This document shows, one piece after another, positions 13,497-24,700 of a stretch of DNA of 64,000 nt (position 1 is its first letter; the number at the start of each line of letters is the position of its first letter). The stretch is from assembly GCA_949152475.1 (NCBI GenBank), contig OX424569.1, positions 33,401,950 to 33,465,949 of the forward strand, given 5' to 3'. The position numbers and the translations under genes are program-made. The DNA is from Terebella lapidaria (Eukaryota; Annelida; Polychaeta; Terebellida; Terebellidae). The notes beneath the pieces are model-generated. The model made no database searches and had not been told where the DNA came from. It saw only the letters and a program-made list of their open reading frames with translations.

Positions 13497-13585
13497 CACA
13501 CACACACACACGCACACGCACACGCACACGCACACACGCACACGCACGCGCACGCACACGCACACGCACACACACACACACACAC
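13497..13585. repeat. CA / CGCACA microsatellite
   Basis: Alternating purine-pyrimidine repeat of (CA) and (CGCACA) units, about 90 bp. Such sequence can adopt Z-DNA. It creates artificial open frames on both strands. Confidence 0.95.
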
Positions 13586-15646
13586 GTCTGTGGGCGAACA
13601 CTCACCAAGACTCAGTCCGGTCTCAGTTCCTTGAATTCCAGTTCACAATTTATGTTCGGTGTAGGAAGTGAGGATGGAAAAAACAGTTTGTATTTTATGG
13701 GTGCCCATTAACCTGGGAGTGCTAAATGGTTATAAAATGTGGAAGGAAACCTCCGATAAATTCATAATGATATACTACCTTGGGTTATGGGACAAAAGGT
13801 TGAACAAGGTTTATTGCACCGGTGTAATACTTTGTGAGATCATAATGACCCTACAAACACATTGATTAGGTCATATGCTTGATGTGGTAGAACATGTATC
13901 CAGGTGCGTGATGGGGTATTCAAAAATATACTGCGTGGATTTAGGAGCAAGTCCTGTTGGACTTGATAGCTGATGACTTTGGTGTTTTGGTAGCAAAAAT
14001 TTAGCAGGCAGTGACTGAAACAGAAAATTTTCAACTTCGATTGAAAATGAAACCGTAACAAAACCTTGAAATTGCAATCAATCAAATATAATTCCCATTT
14101 GCTTATCATCCTTGTATAATCCTGGGATACATACGGGAAATGCATGTTCACGATGCATATAAAATTTCAGTATTGATCACTAAAATGTACTACTGTTTAC
14201 CACTGATTATCGTAAGGCCACGGTTTCTTGATTAATAGGTTTACGGATTTTTTTCCACCCATTTTCAGGATCGGAGGAGGGAATAAAAAATTAAAAAGTG
14301 AGTTCTACTTTTCTTTCATTCTGAAGTTTTATGACAGAAAACAAAATAATGCTCCAATTTTTTCCAAACATAGGTCAGAGGGGAGAAAATGCTTCAAACT
14401 TGAGTATTTAACCCTAAATTAATCTTGTTGTGCCATGTACGTGTAGACTTTACAAAAATTAATAATAAAAAAAAGAGTTTCTTTTTTTTTGGGGGGGGGG
14501 GGGGGGGGAGTTCGCAAAAGTATTAATAAAACTTGTGTCCTAAATGTCTTACAAGCTAGAAATCTGCTTCAAACTTGATGTATTTAGAACAGGTCTTGTC
14601 AGAAATTTTGAAAATTTTGTGAAATATCGGCACAGAACTAACCGGGTGGTGTTCTAGTTGTAAATTAGTTTGTGTGAGGGCGAGACACAACATCCTGCTC
14701 AGCGGATTTGGCCTGTAACAAGAACGTAAATCACCAGGCAAATGGCACAGTTTTTTCGAAAGTATTCCAGCTAACAACGTAGCCATATACCACAATATCC
14801 CTCGGATATGCTGACGTTTTCATGACGTTGTTTCCCCGGGATATCTTGCGAGAGCTGCACACTTCGTCTTACTCACCGTGGTCAAGTGCATCTTTGCCGT
14901 GTTTGACATTCGACAAGATGAGGAATAATTGCGTCCAATTTGTAGGTAGCTCAATGCACGAGTCTCATACAAGTGGTCATGATTTCTTTTTGAGATTTGT
15001 GACTAAACTCTTCTCTATCCTAGTTTCACTTTTGACTAAAAATAGGTACTTTGCTTTTCTCTTTTGACTAAAAATAGGTACTTCGCTTTGACATACAGTA
15101 GTGTTCACTGGCAAGCTAATTCCACACCAATATCAAGGTAATGATGGTAAATGTGATTGATCTTCAGCAGGCTTACTGCTGGTTTGACCCAGTGAATCCT
15201 GTGCTAGTCGTTCCACAATACAGAGATGATATAGAAGACAGCTTGTGTTGGGTGGTTTGCGAAGTGTCAGACTTATCGAAGTTTGCTGTGTCATAGAACA
15301 GCGATTTTATGTATCACCAAAAGTGGCAGATGATCCAGGATCTGAAATGTTAGAAATTTGACTTGAATCTTCAAGGAGACGGCAGGAATGATGCCTATTG
15401 AAGACAAATGAGCTGAGATGTTAGACATATAAGACATTAGATACTTAGTATAGGAAGCCCCGTAGATTGAGAACTGGGTGGCTCTTTATATATATTTATA
15501 TAAAGGTGACATTTTGAATGACATAGCGACGAGGAGATGAATCCTGCCTATGACGAGGCTTACAGTAGCCTCTACGGCTTCTGCCCAAGCTCACCTGGCT
15601 GTCTCTCCACATCTGTGCAAATTGCCTGCCTTGGAAAATGTTTTTT
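13586..15646. other. Non-coding intron DNA
   Basis: A G run sits at about 14490-14509. Two adjacent 'ttttgactaaaaataggtactt' phrases occur near 15031-15082. No exon is recognised. Confidence 0.45.
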
Positions 15647-17681
15647 AGGTTACCGGACCTTTGGTCCGTAACCTATTGGCATGGCGATGCGTCCAGCGTC
15701 GTCGTCCGTCGTCGTCGTCGTCGTCCATCAACAATTTTATCTTTAAAGTTTACGATCGAATTTTTCTGAAATTTTGCACAAAAATGCCTAAAAATATTTC
15801 GAGAGGGAGGTATTTTTTAGTTTTTTGATTTTCGCATTTTTTTCAAAATGGCGGCCGTTTTCTACGAAAAATGCCTAATTTTGGACTTTGGCGGCCATTT
15901 TCTCAAAATCTGTTCAGTAACTTTTTTTTCTTATTGATGAAAAACACTCCTCATATGTACCCCTGTGACATGTATAAATTTCGTTGCGCTTGAATCGCTT
16001 GAAGTGGGCCATTTTGGGCCCAAACTCGGCCCAAATGTGACTTTCCCATGTTAAATTTTCCTATGCTTTATAATGGCACACATTAAGCCTAATATCTCAC
16101 TTAATATTGAAATTAGAGACTAGGAATGAATTGTGGACATATAGGAAATGATATATGCTGAATATTCTCGTGACCTTGAATTTGACTTTTGACCTCATTT
16201 TCAAGGTCACAGGACAAAATGGCTAATATCTCGCTTATTATCGACTTTACAGCTTAGGAATCAGTTGTGAACATATAGGAAATGATATATGCTGAATATT
16301 CTTGTGACCTTGAATTTGACCTTTGACCTCATTTTCAAGGTCACATGACAAAATGGCTGATATCTCGCTTATTATCGACTTTACAGTTTAGGAATCAATT
16401 GTGAACATGTAGGAAATGATATATGCTGAATATTTTCGTGACCTTGAATTTGACCTTTGACCTCATTTCCAAGGTCGCAGGACAAAATTGCTAATATCTC
16501 GCTTATTATCGACTTTACAGCTTAGGAATCAATTGTGAACATATAGGAAATGATATATGCTGAATATTCTCGTGGCCTTGAATTTGAGCTTTGACCTCAT
16601 TTTCAAGGTCACAGGACAAAATGGCCAATATCTTGCTTATTAGGGACTTTACAGCTTAGGAATCGATTGTGAACATATAGGAAATGATATATGCTGAAAA
16701 TTCTCGTGACCTTGAATTTGACCTTTGACCTCATTTTCAAGGTCACAGGACAAAACGGCCAATATCTTGCTTATTAGCGACTTTACAGCTTAGGAATCAA
16801 TTGTGAACATATAGGAAATGATATATGCTGAAAATTCTCATGACCTTGAATTTGACCTTTGACCTCATTTTCAAGGTCACATGACAAAATGGCTACCGGT
16901 AATATCTCGCTTATTATCGACTTTACAGCTTAGGAATCAATTGTGAACATATAGGAAATGATATATGCTGAATATTCTCATGACCTTGAATTGACCTTTG
17001 ACCTCATTTCCAAGGTCACAGGACAAAATTGCTAATATCTCGCTTATTATCGACTTTACAGCTTAGGAATCAATTGTGAACATATAGGAAATGATATATG
17101 CTGAATATTCTCATGACCTTGAATTTGACCTTTGACCTCATTTTCAAGGTCACAGGACAAAATGGCCAATATCTTGCTTATTAGCGCCTTTACAGCTTAG
17201 AAATCAATTGTGAACATATAGGAAATGATATATGCTGAATATTCTAGTGACCTTGAATTTGACTTTTGACCTCATTTTCAAGGTCAACAGGACAAAATGG
17301 CTAATATCTCGCTTATTATCGACTTTACAGCTTAGGAATCAATTGTGAACATATAGGAAATGATATATTCTGAATATTTTAATGATATTGAATTTGACCT
17401 TTGACCTAAATTTCAAGGTCAGTCATTTTATTTTCAAAGTCAGATTACAAAATGGCTTATATCTCGCTTATTATCAAATTTACAGCTTAGGGGTCCATAG
17501 TGAACATATAGGAAATGATGTATGCTGAATAGTTTGGTGATCTAGAATTTAACCTTTGATCCCATTTTCAAGGTTAGAGATATGGCGATTTCAGTGGTCA
17601 CCTTGAATTTGACCTTCAACTTTCTCGGCTTAACTCTGTATATTTCTCCGGTAAGCTTTCTAGCCCATTGGTCTAATTTTT
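15647..17681 (+). mobile_element. Family 1 Helentron-like element, copy A
   Basis: The 5' hairpin here lacks one base of the usual right arm (GGTCCG-TAACCT), leaving C7 bulged. A GTC-rich tract follows. About ten ~133-bp tandem units (16085-17400) each carry TGACCTTGA, TGACCTTTGACCT and TCAAGGTCA, and then 'gcttaggaatcaattgtgaa'. The 3' end has CCGGTAAGCTT, TAGCCCATTGGTCTA and TTTTT, and the next element starts on the very next base. Confidence 0.85.
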
Positions 17682-17755
17682 AGGTTACCGGACCTATGGT
17701 CCGATAACCTATTGGCATGGCGTTGCGTCCGTCGTCCGGCGTCCGTCGTCGTCGT

Positions 17756-17787
<32 letters not shown>

Positions 17788-19646
17788 CACATTTTTATCT
17801 TTTTTGTTTACGGGCGAATTTTTCTAAAATTTCGCAGAAAAATACTTAAAAATAATTCAAGAAGGAATTATTTTTTAGTTTTTAGGTTACCGGACCTTTG
17901 GTCCGATAACCTATTGCCGTGGCGTTGCGTCCGTCGTCCGTCGTCCGTCGTCCGTCGTCCGTCCACATTTTTATCATTAAAGTTTACAGTCGAATATTTC
18001 TGAAATTTTGCACAAAAATACCTAAAAATATTTCCAGGAAAGGCTTTTTTTAGTTTTTTGATTTTCGCATTTTTTTCAAAATGGCGGCCGTTTTCGTCGA
18101 AAAATGACCAATTTTGGACTTTGACGGTTGTTTTCTCAAAATCTGTTCAGTAACTTTTTTTCTTATTGATACATGACACTCCTCCTATGTACCCCTGTGA
18201 CATGTATAAGTTTCGTTGCCCTTGAATCGCTCGAAGTGGGCCATTTTGGGCCCAAACTCGGCCCAAATGGGACTTTCCCATGTTAAATTCTCCTATGCTT
18301 TATAATGGGACACATTAAGCCTAATATCTCACTTAAAATTGAAATTGGAGACTAAGAATCAATTGTGGACATATAGGAAATGATATATGCTGAATATTCT
18401 CGTGACCTTGAATTTGACCTCTGACCTCGGTTTCAAGGTTAGAGCGGCCATTTTCGTCTAAAAATGGCCAATTTTGGACTTTGATGGTCGTTTTCTCAAA
18501 ACCTGTTCAGTAACTTTTTTTCTTATTAATGCATAACACTCCTCATATGTACCCCTGTGACATGTATAAATTTCCTTGCTCTTGAATCGCTCGAAGTTGG
18601 CCATTTCGGGCCCAAACTCGGCCCAAATGTGACTTTCCCATGTTAAACATTAAGCCTAATATCTCACTTAATATTGAGGTTAGAGACTAGGAATCAATTG
18701 TGGACATATAGGAAATGATATATGCTTGATATTCTCGTGACCTTGAATTTGACCTCTGACCTCGGTTTCAAGGTCAGAGCACAAAATGGCTAATATCTCG
18801 TTCATTATCGACTTTACAGCTTAGGAATCAATTGTGGACATATAGGAAATGATATATGCTGAATATTCTGATAACCTTGAATTTGACCTTTGACCTCATT
18901 TTCAAGGTCACAGGACAAAATGGCTAATATCTCGCTTATTATCGACTTTACAGCTTAGAAATCAATTGTGAACATATAGGGAATGATATATGCTGAATAT
19001 TCCCAAGACCTTGAATTTGACCTTTGACCTCATTTTCAAGGTCACAGGACAAAATGGCTAATATCTCGCTTATTATTGACTTTACAGCTTAGGAATCTAT
19101 TGTGAACATATAGGAAATGATATATGCTGAATATTCTCGTGACCTTGAATTTGACCTTTGGCCTCATTTCCAAGGTCACAGGACAAAATTGCTAATATCT
19201 CGCTTATTATCGACTTTACGGCTTAGGAATCAATTGTGAACATATAGGAAATGATGTATGCTGAATATTCTCGTGACCTTGAATTTGACCTTTGGCCTCA
19301 TTTCCAAGGTCACAGGACAAAATGGCCAATATCTTGCTTATTAGCGACTTTGCTGCTTAGGAATCAATTGTGAACATATAGGAAATGATACATGCTGAAT
19401 ATTCTAGTGACCTTGAATTTGACCCTTGACCTAAGTTTCAAGGTTAGTCATTTTATTTTCAAGGTCAGAATACAAAATGGCTTAGATCTCGCTTATTATC
19501 AAATTTACAGCTTAGGGGTCCATAGTGAACATATAGGAAATGATGTATGCTGAATATTTTGGTGATCTAGAATTTGACCTTTGATCTCATTTTCAAGGTC
19601 AGAGAACAAAATGGCTAATATATCGCTTATTATCATCTTTACATCT

Positions 19647-19693
19647 GCCCCTGATGACGCCAGTGTGTCTTTGGATAAACTATTTGGTCGGGC
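19647..19693 (+). ncRNA. Hammerhead-like motif, left copy
   Basis: Stem I is GCCC paired with GGGC at the two ends. The core strand CTGATGA fits CUGANGA. A stem II can form from GCCA and TTGG. The second core strand reads GATAA rather than GAAA, so it is off consensus. A short stem III ACT/GGT then leads to GTC before GGGC, the expected cleavage position. This is type I topology, probably weakened or inactive. Confidence 0.45.
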
Positions 19694-20010
19694 TTTGTTT
19701 CTATTGCAAAATGTTGTATTTTACGTTTCTTATTGGCATCATCAAAATTTGATTGTATTGGTGGTAATAGATTGATACTTACATTTATACCACTGAGTCG
19801 GTGTCACTGCTGGCGGACGTTGAATCTGTCCCCGAGGATACCATCAACTCAGTAGCCTTCGGGCTTGTGATTGGGTACTTTTGTACTTGTCATGTATCTA
19901 TTCCATGGGGTTAGATTCGGATTTCTAAATTATTTTCATAGGTTGTTGGGCAGTTGTATACTAATTCCATCTGGTGTACAGTAGAAACAACTACATTTAG
20001 CACATTGTCT

Positions 20011-20057
20011 GCCCCTGAAGACGCCAGTGTGTCTTTGGATAAACTGTTTGGTCGGGC
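20011..20057 (+). ncRNA. Hammerhead-like motif, right copy
   Basis: Same layout as the left copy, with CTGAAGA as the core (still CUGANGA), stem I GCCC/GGGC and GTC at the predicted cleavage point. The distance between the two predicted cleavage points is 364 nt. Confidence 0.45.
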
Positions 20058-21782
20058 TTTGTTTGTTTCTATTGCAAAATGTAGTATTTTACGTTTCTTA
20101 TTGGCATCATCAAAATCTGATTGAATTGGTGGTAATAGATTGATACTTACATTTACAGCATAGGAATCAATTGCGAATATAGAGGAATGATATATACTGA
20201 ATATTTTCATGACCTTGAACTTGAACTTTGATCTCATTTTCAAGGTCACATCACAGAATGGCTAATGTCTCACTTATTATCGACTTTACAGCTTAGGAAT
20301 TTATTGTGGACATACTAGAAGTGATATATTTGTTGAAAATTTCATGGCCTTGAATTTATCAGTGACTTTATTTTCAAGGTCAGTGGACGAAAGGCTAATA
20401 TCTAAAATGTATATTGTCCGGTAACCTTTCTTAGCCCTTGGGCTAATTTTTGATTTTCGCTTTTCCTTCAAAATGGCGGCCATTTTCGACGAAAAAGGCC
20501 TGATTTTGGACTTTGGCGGCCATTTTCTCAAAATCTGTTCAGTAACTTTTCTTCTTTTTGATACATAAGACTCCTCATATGTACTTCTATGATGTCTATA
20601 AATTTCGTTGCGCTTGAATCGCTCGAAGTGGGCCATTTTGGCCCAAACTCAGCCCAAATAGGACTTTCCCATGTTAAATTCTCCTATGCTTTATAATGGG
20701 ACACATTATGCCTAATATCTCACTTGATATTGAAATTAGAGACTAGGAATCAATTGTGGACATATAGGAAATGATATATGCTGAATATTCTCGTGACCTT
20801 GAATTTGACCTCTGACCTCAGTTTCAAGGTCAGAGCACAAAATGGCTTATATCTCGCTTATTATCGACTCTACAGCTTAGGAATCAATTGTGGACATATA
20901 GGAAATAATATATGCTGAATATTCTCGTGACCTTGAATTTGACCTCTGACCTCAGTTTCAAGGTCAGAGCACAAAATGGCTTATATCTCGCTTATTATCG
21001 ACTCTACAGCTTAGGAATCAATTGTGGAGATATAGGAAATGATATATGCTGAATATTCTGATGACCTTGAATTTGACCTTCGAACTCATTTTCAAGGTCA
21101 CAGGACAAAATGGCTAATATCTCGCTTGTTATCGACTTTACAGCTTAGCAATCAATTATGAACATATAGGAAATGATATATGCTGAATATTCTCGTGACC
21201 TTGAATTTGACCCTTGACCTAAATTTCAAGTTTAGTCATTTTATTTTCAAGGTCAGAATACAAAATGGCTTATATCTCGCTTATTATCAAATTTACAGCT
21301 TAGGGGTCCATAGTGAACATATAGGAAATGATATATGCTGAATATTCTAGTGACCTTGAATTTGACTTTTGACCTCCTTTTCATGCTCAACAGGACAAAA
21401 TGGCTAATATCTTGCTTATTATCGACTTTACAGCTTAGGAATCAATTGTGAACATATAGGAAATGAGATATTCTGAATATTTTAATGATATTGAGTTTGA
21501 CCTTTGACCTAAATTTCAAGGTGTCATTTTATTTTCAAAGTCAGATTACAAAATGGCTTATATCTCGCTTATTATCAAATTTACAGCTCAATGGTCCATA
21601 GTGAACATATAGGAAATGATGTATGCTGAATAGTTTGGTGATCTAGAATTTAACCTTTGATCCCATTTTCAAGGTTAGAGATATAGCGATTTCAGTGGTC
21701 ACCTTGAATTTGACCAACAACTTTCTCGGCTTAACTCTGTATATTTCTCCGGTAACCTTTCTAGCCCATTGGGCTAATTTTT

Positions 21783-24700
21783 GCAATTTAATTTCACCTT
21801 TTTTTCCTTCTATCCAATATTATCAAATCCATTTCAACTGGATAAAGACTGATGTTTGTGCCTTTTTTCTGGCCTCCGCGTGATCGAAATAATTATCAGT
21901 CACTGATAATGGTTCACAGTTACTGTGAAATAATAACATACATACAATGTACCAGACTACCAGTTCCTGTTAATCAAATGAGCTAAATTTTGTGATATAT
22001 GTCAAATATAAATATTAGATGAATATGATATAAGTTGTCCTCAAATTCTCATGATTTTCCCGTCAGGTGTTATACTCTGTGCGAAGCTCTGAACATAAAT
22101 GTGGGTGGAGGGCGTCACAGGTAGGGGCTCGTGATCAGAAGAATACTGTTGACATTTACAGAGGGGTTCTGTAATAGCTGATCATGAGGTGAAATGTGAG
22201 AAACCTCTGCAGGTACATGTTCGCTTAGCCAAGTACACTTCTACTCAGGGAAAAAAAGCAAAACCCGGCAAAAATACAGCTAACTTTCTGATCCCAGGAT
22301 GCTACATCTTCCAGAAGTTTGCCAGGTTTTCAATCTATTTTATGTGCATACTTTTCCACAAATAAAACTGCCCTAAAATGGATAAAAAGGAGGTGCACTG
22401 GCAGTAGCTGACACTGTGTGTAACTTGCACAATACGCTTTTTATGAATGTTCTAAAAAAGACGGACCATCGCTTTCCTCGTAATGATGGTGTAACAGCAA
22501 GTTACGATCGCAAGCCACCAACCTTCCTTGGAAACTCATAAAACTGATGTAAAAATTGGTGGTCTACTATCATTGGAAGACTACTCCATGGAATGCCCGG
22601 ACAAGGACGGAACTGGGGAATGTTTGGGTGAATTATCGGCCAGTGGGATCCTTGCGGTGTCTTGGACGATGATTTACGTTGTTTGGGTGCCTACATGTAA
22701 TATTTTCCATCAAGTCGCGGAGATGAAAGATGACGGTGCTTGGTTTGGGAGAGGTGGAAATTATTTTGTAAGAGATGCGTTTGTGTGGGATGGGTAAAGG
22801 GGGGGGGTCTATTTGAGGCAAGGTCAGGTATGTTATTGGTGATCGGTGAGTGATGTGATTTGGAATGGTTACCTTGGTAGCGTGGGGGTTCTCCTGGTGT
22901 GGATAGGTTTCGTTTGGGTTCCAGAATATTTCAGAGCTCCTGAGAGTTTGACAGCTGGCCCATGGAACGGTACATTTATTCTCGCGGGAAATTCCGCTGT
23001 ATTGAGTGCAGTTCAATATCTTTATGTAGGAAGTACTCTTGATCGCTGAAATGTAAGATGTGATTTAAGCGATGATTATTGTCCACGCAATGACCCAGAT
23101 GAAAAACGAGATGAACTTTTGGTCATCCTCAACAAAAAAAACCCGGGAAAACATATCTGTTTTCATGGTTCCAAAGACTGGAATGCTGACTGGGTTGAGT
23201 GGGTTGTGAATCAAGTTTTCATTCCAGCAATGATCAATTATTGCTGAATACATTGCTAAGCACTGGCAGCAAGATCAATACAGTAGGAAACAAATGGGGA
23301 TCAGTTTGTGCTTTATTGTGTGCTGATTTTAACATACAAGTGTAATTCAAGGCATGCAGGCTACGTGTATTCAATTATTGGCTATGGTTACGCATGATTA
23401 CCGTCAAAATAATATATTTTGCAAACCTGAGTATGCTTTTGCAGAGCAACCCCACTTTATTTTGGTTTTTATGAGACAAAAATTCATCAAAGCTCAATAA
23501 CAATAAGACAATATTGAGAAAAAAACTCATGTCGTGGAACCTCTCGAATATTTAGAAAGAGAAAAAATGTGTAACTATACAAATAATGATAAATCCCCTG
23601 TAATACAAACATTGACAATTTTGACATTCACTCTGTGTTTCTCTGCTTTCATCCTTGCCACGATGCCAGTCGTCTATCAATTATTCATCTGGCGCAGATT
23701 TATTCCTCGTCCGTGTCCTAACAAGGACAGATGTCTGGGATTTTCCCTCAGGAATTCCCCCATCTAATCAGTGCCAAGAAGCTAGGAGCACGCTCATTCT
23801 CCCCATCAAAACAAGTCGGGTTCTTGGTTTGTCATCTGTGCTACAGCACCATATATTAGGATTTGTGAGCAGTCTTTTATATCAAGACTTTCTGAACTGC
23901 TCTTGTAGTAGTCTGAGAAAACACGGAACATTTCCATGGAATGTTTCCAACTGGAATACGTTGATATATCGAATGTTGTCGTGTCAGGCAAACACTGGCA
24001 AAGCTAGGGACGAGACTTGAATGATTAACTGTTATGTTTGATGTATGGCCACATTCCAGCAGAGCTCACAGTTTGTAGTTTCACCTGTACAAGAGGTACA
24101 AGAGGCAGAGAGTCAGGGAGCTGTCTGGGTAATGGTATCGCTCATGTGGGAAATCCTCATGTCCCCACAAGTACTCGGATGGGAGTACATCATACCCGGA
24201 CCCACTGTGAAATTTTCATTGCTGACAGCGGTAGTTTAGTAAGTAATATACATGTACATTTTGATTTTAACATCACACAAAGAAAAGGCCGGGTGAATAC
24301 AACAATGCCCTACATGTATGGAATATCCAGATTCATCCCAGAACGACACCGCTGTAAACCTCAGGTCAATAGTGACCTTGACCTTGCATCTATCCGCACT
24401 AACAGTATCTCCCTCAACAGGTGACGATCGGTAAGAAATTCTCCTCATGATCGTGGAAAAAACATGATTCCTGCGGAAACATAACCCTGATCGCTGGCCG
24501 GAATACCAACGAGCTTTAATTGATTCCACTAGAGACCGGGAGGCGTGAGACTAGCATATATCACCACGGCAACGGACATATAATATCATTTAGTAGTCTA
24601 GGGACTTGGATACTGTGAGGTTGAGGTGAGGGGATGTGAGGAGCTGGTAACAAAAAATTACCGAGTTATGGGGAAGAAACGTGGTTAAACGCCAGGGAGT

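Larger units (their letters stand above)
19644..20151 (+). mobile_element. Retrozyme-like or Penelope-terminal-repeat-like insertion
   Basis: Two direct repeats of about 140 bp (19644-19784 and 20008-20151, very similar) flank about 223 bp, giving 1.4 copies of a 364-bp monomer. The host repeat TTTACA is duplicated on both sides (19638-19643 and 20152-20157), so the target duplication is about 6 bp. Each direct repeat begins with a hammerhead-ribozyme-like motif. Size, tandem monomers and target duplication resemble animal retrozymes or Penelope-type terminal repeats. No protein is encoded. Confidence 0.55.
17884..20450 (+). mobile_element. Family 1 element, copy C, nested in copy B
   Basis: Complete ends are present: 5' AGGTTACCGGACCTTTGG hairpin at 17884 and 3' TTGTCCGGTAACCT plus the perfect hairpin TTAGCCC-TT-GGGCTAA at 20431-20446. 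Inside, the 5' module ('ggccattttcgtctaaaaatg') occurs twice, near 18060 and 18450, showing internal duplication. The core repeats are broken by a 508-bp insertion at 19644-20151. Confidence 0.8.
17682..21782 (+). mobile_element. Family 1 element, copy B, split by copy C
   Basis: The left part is 17682-17883 and the right part 20451-21782. Left ends in 'tttagttttt' and right resumes with 'gattttcgc', which together restore the sequence found uninterrupted in other copies (for example near 37935). The insertion therefore happened within a T run. The 3' end carries CTCCGGTAACCT and the hairpin TAGCCCATTGGGCTA. The GTC repeat after the 5' hairpin (17740-17787) is long. Confidence 0.8.

Noticed and set aside
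13357-13608. Cys/Val/Ala-rich minus-strand frames
   Set aside because: Translation of the CA microsatellite.
19644-20151. LTR element with short LTRs
   Set aside because: The direct repeats do not start TG and end CA, there is no primer-binding site or polypurine tract in view, and the hammerhead-like core fits a retrozyme or Penelope-type terminal repeat better.
22528-23016. Overlapping frames of 89 codons (+) and 127 codons (-)
   Set aside because: They overlap on opposite strands, lack domains and splice context, and have ordinary intronic composition.
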